Assembly (NCBI GenBank): GCA_965230045.1
Contig: OZ245940.1
Span: 1,550,001-1,614,000, forward strand
From: G963662905 sp965230045
GTDB lineage: Bacteria > Bacteroidota > Bacteroidia > Bacteroidales > WRLA01
DNA length: 64,000 bases
Direction: 5' to 3'
Shown here in pieces: positions 50,729 through 59,780 of this stretch. The translations under genes were made by a program, and so were the position numbers. Each line of letters begins with the position of its first letter. The first letter of the stretch is position 1. The notes beneath the pieces were generated by a model. The model made no database searches. It saw only the letters and a list, made by a program, of their open reading frames with translations, and was not told the origin of the DNA.

Positions 50729-52087
50729 ATGAAGAGTACAAATGTATTAGTAATTGGAAGTAGCGCGGCAGGTTTGGTTGCAGCTACAACAGGAAAAAGA
50801 CTGTATCCCGATAAAAAGGTGACGGTTGTAACACGTATGCCCAAAACGCTCATCCCATGCGGAATCCCTTATGTTTTTGGCTCTGTAGGAACTACAGATA
50901 ACGACATTCTTCCCGCAGAGAAGATGTTTGAAAAATTTGGCATCGAAGCCATTCATGATGAGGTGGTTTCCATTAACCGTGAAGCAAAAAGCGTGAAACT
51001 GAGCGATGGTTCGGAGATCAGTTATGAAAAACTTGTTCTGGGCACAGGTAGTCTGCCAATTCGTCCGGCATGGCTCAAAGGTGCGGATCTGGATGGTGTT
51101 TTTACCGTTCCGAAAAATAAAGTATATCTCGATGATATGCAGAAAAAGCTTGAAGGTTGTAAAAAGGTTATTACCATAGGTGCCGGATTTATTGGTGTTG
51201 AGATTTCGGATGAGCTGCACAAAGCAGGAAAAGAAGTTGTGCTTATCGAGCGTTTGCCAAACATCCTTGGCCTTGCTTTTGACCCGGATGTTGCTGTGCG
51301 TGCGCAGGAAATCCTCTCCGAACGTGGCGTGGACATCCGCACCGGCATCAGCGTAAAAGAGATCTTCGGCAATGGAAAAGCAGAAGGCGTAATCCTTGAT
51401 AATGGTGAAAAACTGGAAGCCGATGCAGTGATCCTTTCTTTGGGCTATGTGCCAAATTCAAGCCTGGCAAAAGAAGCCGGATTGCAGGTGGATGACCGTG
51501 GTTTTATCCGTGTAGATGAGTATATGCGTACCGAAGATTGCGATATTTTTGCTGTGGGCGATTGTGCCGAAAAACGCGATTTCGTAACACGCAAAAAATG
51601 TCCGGTAATGCTGGCCTCAACAGCATGTGCCGAAGCACGCATCGCCGGAATGAACCTCTATAAACTCTATGCCATCAAAACATTCAGCGGTACGATTTCA
51701 ATTTTTGCTACGGCAATTGGTGATACCGGTTTTGGCGTTGCGGGCCTGACCGAAAGCATTGCCGAAAAAGAAAATTTCGACTATATCACCGGCGTTTTTG
51801 AAGGAATCGACCGTCATCCGGGTACATTGAAAGATACCCATAAACAATATGTGAAACTCATTGCCGGTAAAGAAAGCGGCGTGATCCTCGGTGGTGAAGT
51901 AATGGGCGGACTTTCCGTTGGCGAGCTGACCAATACCATCGGTATCATGATCCAAAACCGTATGACCATCAACTCGCTGCTTACTGCACAAATCGGTACG
52001 CATCCGCTGCTTACTGCTTCTCCGGCAGGATATCCGCTGATCAAAGCTGCAGAAGATGCTTCAACAAAATCAATGTTCAGGCATTAA
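50729..52087 (+). CDS. FAD-dependent pyridine nucleotide-disulfide oxidoreductase, CoA-disulfide reductase/NADH oxidase-like
   Basis: 452 residues. FAD-binding G-S-S-A-A-G-L-V-A-A-T (~10-20); the single redox cysteine in L-I-P-C-G-I-P-Y (Cys ~44), as in CoA-disulfide reductase and NADH oxidase; NAD(P)-binding G-A-G-F-I-G-V-E (~151-158); FAD-binding I-F-A-V-G-D-C-A (~272-279); and a dimerisation domain (~325-452). The group reduces CoA or other disulfides, peroxide, or O2 with NAD(P)H, protecting against oxidative stress. No rhodanese domain is fused. The gene stands alone after the IS relics. Confidence 0.92.
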   Translation: MKSTNVLVIGSSAAGLVAATTGKRLYPDKKVTVVTRMPKTLIPCGIPYVFGSVGTTDNDILPAEKMFEKFGIEAIHDEVVSINREAKSVKLSDGSEISYEKLVLGTGSLPIRPAWLKGADLDGVFTVPKNKVYLDDMQKKLEGCKKVITIGAGFIGVEISDELHKAGKEVVLIERLPNILGLAFDPDVAVRAQEILSERGVDIRTGISVKEIFGNGKAEGVILDNGEKLEADAVILSLGYVPNSSLAKEAGLQVDDRGFIRVDEYMRTEDCDIFAVGDCAEKRDFVTRKKCPVMLASTACAEARIAGMNLYKLYAIKTFSGTISIFATAIGDTGFGVAGLTESIAEKENFDYITGVFEGIDRHPGTLKDTHKQYVKLIAGKESGVILGGEVMGGLSVGELTNTIGIMIQNRMTINSLLTAQIGTHPLLTASPAGYPLIKAAEDASTKSMFRH

Positions 52088-52143
52088 TAGGGCAGGCTTG
52101 TTCTCTCTGTTTTTTTAAAATAGCAGGATGAACATTGATAAAT

Positions 52144-52288
52144 AGTGTCTGTCTATAAAGTACTGTGCTTGATTCAGAATGTTCGAGGTCGAGGCATTTA
52201 TTTTGCTGGAAACGAGGAGTTTACTGGCGTAAATGACTGTTTCCAGCAAAAGAAATAACGCTGAGATCGGACATTATGGACAAGCACT
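52144..52288 (+). mobile_element. small MITE family 2, copy 3
   Basis: 145 bp, AGTGTCTGTCTATAAAGTACTG...ACATTATGGACAAGCACT, with inverted ends. AAAT flanks both ends (a possible 4-bp duplication). Interior pair TTGCTGGAAAC/GTTTCCAGCAA. It stands immediately before the promoter of the NifX-like gene. Confidence 0.65.
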
Positions 52289-52303
52289 AAATAGAAATAG
52301 TTG

Positions 52304-52352
52304 TATATTTGCTTATGACATCAAAAGTCAGGTTCTGTTGGGCCTGACTTTT
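52304..52352 (+). promoter_or_regulatory. promoter and leader hairpin of the NifX-like gene
   Basis: TATATTTG at 52304-52311 is followed by a perfect 10-bp hairpin AAAAGTCAGG/CCTGACTTTT (52323-52332 and 52343-52352). The hairpin ends in a short T run 16 nt before the ATG, as in an attenuator or a translational control stem. Confidence 0.5.
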
Positions 52353-52368
52353 TAAAAGCCAGAAAAAC

Positions 52369-52794
52369 ATGAAATTGCGATTTGCTTTTGCTGCTTCCGA
52401 TGAAGGACTGATGAAAAACAGGCATTTTGGCGATGCCGAAAAGTTTTTGATTTATGAGCAATCAGAAAATGGCCTGATTTGTACCGGCGAGATTGAGAAC
52501 CGAAACAAAGACCTGCCACATGGCGTAAAAAACAAGGCAGAAGTAATTGCCGAAGACCTTGCCCAAAAGGATATTCAGGTAGTAGTCTCACGGCAGTTTG
52601 GAAAAAATATAAGCCGCATCAATCATTTTTTTATTCCCGTCATCGTGCAGCAGGATGATCCCCAAAGCGCATCCGAAGTCCTTTTTAAACACTTGCATTG
52701 GCTTGAAGATGCATGGAATCATAAAAAAGAAGATGGCTACAAGCTTTTTCTTATTGAACAGGGGATTTTAAAAGTCCCGGTTAAAAAGCTGTGA
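52369..52794 (+). CDS. NifX/NafY-like dinitrogenase iron-molybdenum cofactor domain protein
   Basis: 141 residues. It opens M-K-L-R-F-A-F-A-A-S-D-E-G and has F-G-D-A-E-K-F-L-I-Y and V-V-V-S-R-Q-F-G-K, the pattern of the small NifX/NifY/VnfX/NifB-C-terminal fold. In nitrogenase organisms such proteins carry Fe-Mo cofactor precursors; elsewhere the family is common and its metal or cluster role is unknown. No nif genes are present, so a nitrogenase role is not implied. A leader hairpin precedes it. It converges with the large hybrid kinase. Confidence 0.82.
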   Translation: MKLRFAFAASDEGLMKNRHFGDAEKFLIYEQSENGLICTGEIENRNKDLPHGVKNKAEVIAEDLAQKDIQVVVSRQFGKNISRINHFFIPVIVQQDDPQSASEVLFKHLHWLEDAWNHKKEDGYKLFLIEQGILKVPVKKL

Positions 52795-52810
52795 CACTTT
52801 TTTGAGTGCG

Positions 52811-55800
52811 CTATTTTTTGTTTCTCTCAATCAATTGCTGCATCATCCCCAAAAGCTCATCTTTTTTAATAGGCTTGGTTATATATTCGTTGCAGCCTGC
52901 ATCCAATGCTTTTTTACGGTCATCAGCCATGCCGTAGGCCGTTTGGGCAATGATAATCACATCTTTATTAAACCCACGTATGCTTTTTGCTGCTTCGTAG
53001 CCATTCATATCGGGCATTTTAATGTCCAGCAGTATAATGTCTGTTTCCGGATGTTTTTTAATAAAATTAATACACTCCCTGCCGTTTGGAACAAAAGTAA
53101 TTTTGTTTTTTTCTTTTTTGAAGATGGTTTTAAAAAGCATAATGCTGGTTTCTTCATCTTCCGCAATTAAAATATGGGTGTTTTGAAATGCTGAAGGGCC
53201 ATTTGGTTCCAAAGCTGGTTTTAATGTTGTTTTTTTGGTGTGTGAGCTCTGATACGCAATGGTGAATTGAAATACAGAACCTATTCCTTCTTTGCTTTCC
53301 ACCTGAATGCTTCCACCCAGCATTTCCGCATAAGCTTTGGAAATAGCCAGCCCCAGGCCACTGCCTTCATAAACCCTGGAGTCTTCAATATCAGCCTGTT
53401 CAAAACGGTTAAAAATGGCATTTACGCGGTTTGCAGGGATTCCGATACCGGTGTCCCGAACGTAAAATTCCAGTTTTTTATGATCATAAGATATAGTGCA
53501 GCCAAAGTTTATGGTTCCGCTATCCGTGAATTTTATCGCATTTTTGATTAGGTTGATCAGAATGCCTTCCAGCTTGTGCTTATCCGACAAAATGGTCGCC
53601 TCCGTAGCAGTCAGGCTTGTGTGGCTGGTCAATTCAATGCCTTTCCGTTTCGCTTCGGGCTGGAAAAATTCAAATTGATCGTTCAGAATTTTATTTACGT
53701 TAAACTCAGTCGATACTACTTCTTCCTGTCCCGATTCTATTCTGGAGATATCAATAATATCGTTAATTGTATTCAGCATCCGTTGGCCGCTTTTTTCGAT
53801 GATATTAATGTAGCTTTCCTGCTCATCACCCGTAAGTTGCGGTTCTTTGAGCAGTTGGGTGAAGCCCAGGATTCCGTTCATGGGCGTGCGGATTTCATGG
53901 CTCATATTCGACAGGAATGCGCTTTTCAGGCGGTCGCTTTCTTTGGCCTTTTCCAATGCATCGCGCAGTTCCTGTTCTTTTTGCTTCATCGCGCTGATGT
54001 CTTCCGCAACCTTGATGTAATTGATGATTTTTCCTTCTTTATTGCGGATAGGGGATATGGAAGCGCGTTCCCAAAAAAGTTCACCGTTTTTCTTTTTGTT
54101 GTGGAATTCGCCATGCCATTCATCCCCGGCAGTGATGGTTTCCCATAGGTCAACATAGGTGTCTGGTGAAAAATGCCCTGATTTCATGATGCGGGCATTT
54201 TGGTGGATGACTTCTTCTGTTTGATAGCCCGTTAGCTCGGTAAATTTTGGGTTGGCATATTCAATATTCCCGGCCAGGTCGGTGATCACAACCACTGCTG
54301 GGCTTTGCTCAACGGCAGTGCTGAGCTTGATCAGTTCTCGCTCGGATTTCTTTCGTTCCGTCACATTTCTCAGAACATAAACCATGCCCGTAGGTTTATT
54401 TTGGGCATTGCGCAAAACATCTCCGTTTACCGAAATATCATATAGTGTGCCATCGCCAACATGCATTTGGTATTCTTTAAGCCCAAGTGTTTTTTCAAAC
54501 ATCAAACGGGTGTTTTCAGCAACAATTTCTTTGTCTTTGTCTGCGATAAAATCCATCATATTCCGTCCAAGAACATCTTCCTTATTTAAAAATGGGAATG
54601 TTCGGCTGATCGCATCGTTCACAAAAACAACTTCGCCATCAAGATTGGTGCGGATAATAATATCAGGAACGGTGGCAATGAGTTTTCGCGCGAGCTCCTC
54701 GCTTTCCCTGAGTTGCGCTTCTGCTTCTTTCCTGATGGTGATGTCGATGGCGTTGCCAATAAGGGATTCAGGATTTCCCTGCTGATCGTAAATAACTGCT
54801 CGGTTTTCACTAATCCATCTGTATCCCTTAAGGGGGTGTTTGAAGCGGTATTCCAGCGTGCTGTTGAAGTCTTCCAGTTTGTGGTCTATCAGCTTATTTA
54901 CGTGATTTTCCATTTTCTTTAAATCATCCGGATGTATGTATTCAGCTGCCAGCGCAACGCCTTTTTCGATAAATTCTTCTGCGGTATATCCGTACATATC
55001 CTCAACACCTGGGCTTAGGTAATCATAGGATGCAGTTTTGAGGTTGAGGTTGTAAATTGTTGCTATAGAATTATTTAAAACATAGCGGAATTTTTCCTCA
55101 CTTTTTTGTAGCGCTTCTTCGGCTTGTTTGCGTTGTGATATGTCCCTGATTACCCCAATGGCGCCTGTAAAGCCCGGTATTTCATATTTCCGACCGCTCA
55201 GTTCGCCATAAAAAGTGCTTCCTGCTTTACGTTTCATTATAAATTGCAAATTAGTGGCAGGTTTTCCCGTGGCTATAGCACTTCCAAAGGCATTGAGGGC
55301 TTTCTCAATTTCAGGTTTTGGTAAATAATCATGAAAATGATTGCCCTGCATTTCTTCTGGAGAATATCCGAATATCCTCAAAGATGCCGGAGATATATAA
55401 GTGATCCTCCCATAAAGGTCGCACAGGAAGATCATTTCATCAATTTGCTCGGTTATATTTCGGAATTTTGTCTCGCTTGCTTCAGCGATTTCTTTGGCTT
55501 TAACCAATGATTTTGTGGCTTCTTTTAGTTTACTGATATCAGTTAAGGCTACAAGGCTGTTGGCATTACTATCTATGGAAACAACCTGCATTATGGCGTG
55601 GATGGTTTCTCCCTTTAAAGTTTGGTATTCCGTCTCTTCTGCAAAGGTGAAATCGCCTTTGGCTATGCTCAGGAGCAGCTTCTTAAATACAGCAAAAGAT
55701 TTTTCATTGAATGTATCGCCCAAATGCCCGATTAGCTCTTCTTTTGATGCGGCTTTGAACAAGGCAACAGTGGCCTGGTTCACATTTTTAATTACGATAT

Positions 55801-57550
55801 CATTTGCTAATGTGCGCACAAATTCCGGATGCTTGTTCAGATAGGTTTCCAGGGCGTTCACTTCTTTTTTCTTGATGTCCAGCTTGATTTTTACCATCGA
55901 AAAATCTTCCTGCCATATACTTACCGGGCTGTATTCAAATAAATTACGAAAGCGGGTTTCATTCTGCTCGGCATAATTTTTGGCGTGCTTCAGCTCATTG
56001 TTTTTGATTTCAAGAAATTTTGATGTTTCCTGTGTTTTTTTGAGGAAATCAATTTTAATAAGTGCCAGGTTTACTTGTTTTGCGACTGATTCAATAAATT
56101 CAATTTCTGCATTGGTCCATTGTTTTTTATGCAGGATTTGATTCAGCGTAAATACATAAAACGAATCTTTCTCAAAAGCAAAAGGATACCAGATCAGGCT
56201 TTTAATCTTAAAAGATTCGTGCAGCATCAGGCCGGAGCCATCTTTTAGAAAATCTTCCTGAATGCTGTCGTAATGACTTGCCAGATGCTTTTTTGTCTCT
56301 AATATTTTTTTGAAAGGCTGCTTGAAATGGTTCAGGGAATAAACACCTTTGGTTTCCTGTATGTCTTCATGCTCAGTGCCCAGCCATTCGCAGAGGCCGG
56401 TAATTTGGTTATCCGGAAAAGAGATATGGTATATCAGGCTTCTGTCCACTTCCAGGGTTTCACCAATAATCCGGTTGGCACTGCTCAACAGCTCATCGGC
56501 ATTGTCTTTTTGGATAATGATTTCAGCAATCTCATTCAGTGCCCGTGCAAATTTTAATCGCCGCCGGCGCTCGTGTTCCAGGCGTAATTTTTCAGTGCGG
56601 TCGTTGATGTAGGTGATCGCATATAATGGAGCACCTTGCTCGTCCTTTATTAAACTGCTTGAAACTTCGCCATAAATTAGCGATCCATTGCGATGGATGT
56701 ATTTAATTGTTGTTTTTAAATGCGATCTCTGGCCTTCTTTCCCTTCATTTAGATACTCCACGCTCATATCAATATCATCAGGATGAGTCATATCCATGAT
56801 ATTCATATTTTGGAGATCTTCTTTTTCGTAACCAAATAAACGGCACATTTCAGCATTCACTTCCAATATATAGCCATCAATGTTGATTTTGCCAATTGCT
56901 ATATTGGCCGATTCGAATGAGTTTTGAAATACTTGATTGGCCTGCCTGAGTTTTTGTTCCGTAGCAGCCTGTTGGCTCATTAGGCGGGTTTGTTTCAGTC
57001 GTTCTTCTGCCTGATGGCTGATCAGTTCTGCCAGGCTGCTGATAAACTGCAAGGCAGATTTGAGGTTTTTGCTTTCAATGGGTACCAGGCTTTCAGAGGC
57101 TTCCAGGAGCTCGTTTTCGTCAACATCAATTTTTTTTGCGTATTCTTTTATCTCATTGGCATCAAGATCTTTGTTCCTGATCTGGCCTATGGCAAAGTTT
57201 GCCAAATGAATGCCTTCAACAATAATGGGCGCTGCAGCGGTTATGGTATTCTGTACAACGCAGCTATGGCGTATCTGGGCTTTCTTTGTTTTTGAAACAA
57301 GCTCGACAAGCTCAGCATCTGCATTCATGCAGTTTTGCCTGCCCTTTGCAGTAGAACGCGCCAATGCACAGAAGTTCGTAAATCGCGATGGCTCAGTAAT
57401 GGGCATGCCGTTCGGTTCATAAATCAATGTTGGGATATTATAACTTTCCGCAAAACCGTCTTGTAGCTTTTGCAGGCTTTCGAGGGATATCAAATCAGTC
57501 AAGCAGTAATTGTCTTTAAGCTTTATCGTGCTTGTAGCGTTTTTTTTCAT
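52811..57550 (-). CDS. hybrid sensor kinase with PocR, six PAS, GAF, HisKA, HATPase and receiver domains
   Basis: 1579 residues, no membrane segment. N-terminal PocR ligand-binding domain (~13-190, with N-F-C-A-L-A-R and R-H-S-C-V-V), then PAS (~205-330), GAF-like (~345-510), and five further PAS domains (~540-690, 700-810, 820-945, 955-1065, 1075-1190). The kinase core has S-N-M-S-H-E-I-R-T-P-M-N-G (His ~1215) and G-L-G-L-A-I-S-K-A-Y; the receiver (~1455-1575) has I-L-L-D-I-K-M-P-D-M-N-G (Asp ~1508) and K-P-I. PocR domains may bind small molecules such as hydrocarbon derivatives. No separate HPt or regulator gene adjoins, so the output is unknown. Confidence 0.93.
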   Translation of the reverse strand: MKKNATSTIKLKDNYCLTDLISLESLQKLQDGFAESYNIPTLIYEPNGMPITEPSRFTNFCALARSTAKGRQNCMNADAELVELVSKTKKAQIRHSCVVQNTITAAAPIIVEGIHLANFAIGQIRNKDLDANEIKEYAKKIDVDENELLEASESLVPIESKNLKSALQFISSLAELISHQAEERLKQTRLMSQQAATEQKLRQANQVFQNSFESANIAIGKINIDGYILEVNAEMCRLFGYEKEDLQNMNIMDMTHPDDIDMSVEYLNEGKEGQRSHLKTTIKYIHRNGSLIYGEVSSSLIKDEQGAPLYAITYINDRTEKLRLEHERRRRLKFARALNEIAEIIIQKDNADELLSSANRIIGETLEVDRSLIYHISFPDNQITGLCEWLGTEHEDIQETKGVYSLNHFKQPFKKILETKKHLASHYDSIQEDFLKDGSGLMLHESFKIKSLIWYPFAFEKDSFYVFTLNQILHKKQWTNAEIEFIESVAKQVNLALIKIDFLKKTQETSKFLEIKNNELKHAKNYAEQNETRFRNLFEYSPVSIWQEDFSMVKIKLDIKKKEVNALETYLNKHPEFVRTLANDIVIKNVNQATVALFKAASKEELIGHLGDTFNEKSFAVFKKLLLSIAKGDFTFAEETEYQTLKGETIHAIMQVVSIDSNANSLVALTDISKLKEATKSLVKAKEIAEASETKFRNITEQIDEMIFLCDLYGRITYISPASLRIFGYSPEEMQGNHFHDYLPKPEIEKALNAFGSAIATGKPATNLQFIMKRKAGSTFYGELSGRKYEIPGFTGAIGVIRDISQRKQAEEALQKSEEKFRYVLNNSIATIYNLNLKTASYDYLSPGVEDMYGYTAEEFIEKGVALAAEYIHPDDLKKMENHVNKLIDHKLEDFNSTLEYRFKHPLKGYRWISENRAVIYDQQGNPESLIGNAIDITIRKEAEAQLRESEELARKLIATVPDIIIRTNLDGEVVFVNDAISRTFPFLNKEDVLGRNMMDFIADKDKEIVAENTRLMFEKTLGLKEYQMHVGDGTLYDISVNGDVLRNAQNKPTGMVYVLRNVTERKKSERELIKLSTAVEQSPAVVVITDLAGNIEYANPKFTELTGYQTEEVIHQNARIMKSGHFSPDTYVDLWETITAGDEWHGEFHNKKKNGELFWERASISPIRNKEGKIINYIKVAEDISAMKQKEQELRDALEKAKESDRLKSAFLSNMSHEIRTPMNGILGFTQLLKEPQLTGDEQESYINIIEKSGQRMLNTINDIIDISRIESGQEEVVSTEFNVNKILNDQFEFFQPEAKRKGIELTSHTSLTATEATILSDKHKLEGILINLIKNAIKFTDSGTINFGCTISYDHKKLEFYVRDTGIGIPANRVNAIFNRFEQADIEDSRVYEGSGLGLAISKAYAEMLGGSIQVESKEGIGSVFQFTIAYQSSHTKKTTLKPALEPNGPSAFQNTHILIAEDEETSIMLFKTIFKKEKNKITFVPNGRECINFIKKHPETDIILLDIKMPDMNGYEAAKSIRGFNKDVIIIAQTAYGMADDRKKALDAGCNEYITKPIKKDELLGMMQQLIERNKK

Positions 57551-57740
57551 GACTCCTTTTATTCATCTGGTTTTTCAGAGAGGTTTCTCAAAACTATCCT
57601 AAAGAATAATAGATCACAGGCAAATAAGATAATACCTATTTGTATTTGTAATCCTTTTTTGTTTTGAAAATCTTGCTTTTATAGTCGTAGGTAAATGTAG
57701 TAATTTTTTGGGAAATGCGAGTTGAATGAATCGATTATTC
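57551..57740. other. region between the hybrid kinase and MITE B
   Basis: No gene seen. It should hold the kinase promoter. Confidence 0.35.
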
Positions 57741-58068
57741 GGTACTACACGGAATTTCGTGGAAAGAAATTAGAATGCTATTTCAAACAGATTCCTCCAA
57801 AGTTTCCTCATACTTCGGAAAACTTTGTCGGAATGACGCGATTTGATGAAGGCAGGAGGCAAATGCGGCGCACTTCGACTCCGCTCAGTGACCAGGCCGC
57901 ATTTGCCTTAAACGCCTAATAAACGCGTCATTCCGACCGGAACAAAGCCAAACGAAGTGATTAAGGCTTTGTGTAGGGAGGAATCTGTTAGGAGTCAATA
58001 GTTCATTAATAAATATCTGCATATTATTTTCAAACATTATTGTTACCCACGAAATTCCAAGTAGAACC
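57741..58068 (+). mobile_element. MITE family 1, copy B
   Basis: 328 bp. Ends GGTACTACACGGAATTTCGTGG and, in complement, GGTTCTACTTGGAATTTCGTGG. The same nested inverted repeats as copies A and C are present; the central stem loop holds CACTTCGACTCCGCTCAGTG. No target duplication is found, and a different palindromic element follows 12 bp later. Confidence 0.8.
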
Positions 58069-58079
58069 AAAAAAACTTA

Positions 58080-58275
58080 TAGATTTTTCAGTCGGCAATG
58101 CCTTTCAGGCATAGACCTCCATCGAAATGACCATCTTAAGGGTTATTTTGCAGGGGAAGGGCAGATAGCGGGCGTTCCGCACCTGCTATCTGCCTTACCC
58201 CTGCTTCCTGACAATAAAAAACGGTCATTTCGGCCAAAACACAAAGCAAAGCGGTGTGTTGCCGGGAGAAATCTA
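58080..58275. repeat. nested-palindrome element
   Basis: 196 bp, inverted ends TAGATTTTTC.../...GAGAAATCTA, inner pair CGAAATGACC/GGTCATTTCG and a central stem CAGGGGAAGGGCAGATAGC/GCTATCTGCCTTACCCCTG. It shares ends and inner motif with 16408-16563. Confidence 0.65.
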
Positions 58276-58626
58276 AATTTCCTTATAAACTTATGTAAAT
58301 GAGTGGTTTCTATATGAAACGGGTCGTGATTCGATATTCTTTGATTATCGGATCCATTTGTAATTGTGCGGTGAATCAACCTAAATTTAGTTTGCAGCCT
58401 GATTTTTTAATAGGCGTTATCTCGATTTGTTTTCCCAATATTCTATTAATGTGGCTCCATAAAATCCCATTAATCAGGGATTGCATCGCACGCTTTAATG
58501 TGTTCTCTTTGCAAAGTTTTGTTTTTTACCCTCTGCAGATAAGAAAAATGGTATAAAGCATAAAGCGCTTGCGCCCTTGGGGATGGGTGCGTTTTTTGAA
58601 ATAAGTTAATATTAAAATGACTGAAT
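58276..58626. other. gene-free leader of the methyltransferase gene
   Basis: I see nothing supportable; the short reading frame here lacks any family trait. Confidence 0.4.
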
Positions 58627-59664
58627 ATGAATTATCCAATTTTAAATTCATCCTTCGAACCTATTCGGAATGTATTTATGAGCAGTTATCTGCCACAGAT
58701 TATCAATGTAACCATCGAAATGGGCATTTTGGAAAAACTGGCTGAGAAGGAAATGTCCCTGCAGGAAATTTGCGTGACATTTGAACTGGATTGTGCCGTG
58801 ACCGATGCCTTACTAAAAATACTGTATGAAGTAGGATTCCTTGAAAAGAAAGCAGATAATTATGGATTAAGCTTAATGTCGGCAGATTTTTTGGTGTCTT
58901 CCTCACCCATGAACCAGATAAGCCAATTGTCTCGCATTAATGGCAGCAGTGGGGCTTTTGATCATCTTGCAGATGCTTTGAAAGGGAAAAAGGTTGAATT
59001 TAAGGGGGAAATGTGGAGTAGCCGTGAAAGTGCCATTTCTATTCAAAAGGGAGCTATGGCCGGTTCGGTGCAAAATGTAATTTCATTCGCAAAAGAACTG
59101 CCAGGTTTCGATTCCTGCATCCGTATGTGCGATATGGCAGGGAATATTGGCTATTACTCCTTCGCTCTGATGAGCCAGAACCCCGATCTGCATGCGCATG
59201 TTTTTGAGCTTCCGGCTGTTTGTGAACTGGCAAAAGAAATACAATTTGAACAGCCTGCCTTTGACCGGATCCAATTTCATGAATTTGATATGAAAAAAGG
59301 GGATGACTGGGGCAATAACTACGATCTTTTCTTTATATCCCATTTTTTATATGAATTTGATATTGAGGATTTAACAGATTTCTTTATACGCGTTAACAAA
59401 TCAATGTGCCTGGGCGGGATTTTTATTTCGAACCATATGTACGATGGCTTTGGAGAGGGATTGCCCGGGCGACTTTTGTCACAGGCAATTACCGAACTTC
59501 AAACACGCCTTATGGGCTATCCCACACATCAGCTTCCGGAAAAAAAGATGAAGCAGGCTTTAACGATAGCCGGTTTTGGAGATTTCCAAAGCAGAAAACC
59601 GGATTACCGCCATGCGCATCCATCTTTTTTGCTCTCGGCTGTGAAACTTAAAGAGGCTCAGTAA
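58627..59664 (+). CDS. SAM-dependent methyltransferase (O-methyltransferase family 2-like)
   Basis: 345 residues. N-terminal winged-helix dimerisation domain (~15-100, L-P-Q-I-I-N-V-T-I-E-M-G-I-L-E-K-L-A) and a C-terminal Rossmann methyltransferase. The SAM motif reads C-D-M-A-G-N-I-G-Y-Y-S (~168-178), a changed form of the usual D-x-G-G-G-x-G. Motif D-L-F-F-I-S-H-F-L-Y-E-F (~238-249) and a C-terminal H-P-S-F-L-L-S-A are as expected. Such enzymes methylate phenolic or polyketide hydroxyls. The substrate is unknown and there is no biosynthetic cluster. The altered glycine motif leaves activity to be tested. Confidence 0.8.
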   Translation: MNYPILNSSFEPIRNVFMSSYLPQIINVTIEMGILEKLAEKEMSLQEICVTFELDCAVTDALLKILYEVGFLEKKADNYGLSLMSADFLVSSSPMNQISQLSRINGSSGAFDHLADALKGKKVEFKGEMWSSRESAISIQKGAMAGSVQNVISFAKELPGFDSCIRMCDMAGNIGYYSFALMSQNPDLHAHVFELPAVCELAKEIQFEQPAFDRIQFHEFDMKKGDDWGNNYDLFFISHFLYEFDIEDLTDFFIRVNKSMCLGGIFISNHMYDGFGEGLPGRLLSQAITELQTRLMGYPTHQLPEKKMKQALTIAGFGDFQSRKPDYRHAHPSFLLSAVKLKEAQ

Positions 59665-59734
59665 TGCCTGGCCATAAGGTAGGGAAGGGGGGCTTTAAAA
59701 AGCTCAAATCAAAAAAAAGCCGCTTTAGAAGGAT

Positions 59735-59754
59735 TAATATTTCCGGAAATATTA
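59735..59754. promoter_or_regulatory. 20-bp perfect palindrome, candidate operator of the hemerythrin operon
   Basis: TAATATTTCCGGAAATATTA is perfectly self-complementary and its right edge lies 3 bp before the TACCTTTG box, so it covers the -33 region. It would be a binding site for a symmetric dimeric regulator. Confidence 0.65.
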
Positions 59755-59757
59755 CTT

Positions 59758-59765
59758 TACCTTTG
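59758..59765 (+). promoter_or_regulatory. -7 box of the hemerythrin operon
   Basis: TACCTTTG matches TAnnTTTG, 15 bp before the start codon. Confidence 0.6.
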
Positions 59766-59780
59766 TGAAAAAAATAAATT

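Noticed and set aside
52369..52794. Evidence for nitrogen fixation from the NifX-like gene
   Set aside because: The domain is widespread in non-fixing bacteria and no nif structural or cofactor genes are present.
58299..58556. 85-residue ORF before the methyltransferase gene
   Set aside because: Mixed composition, no family trait, and it starts inside the region next to a palindromic element.
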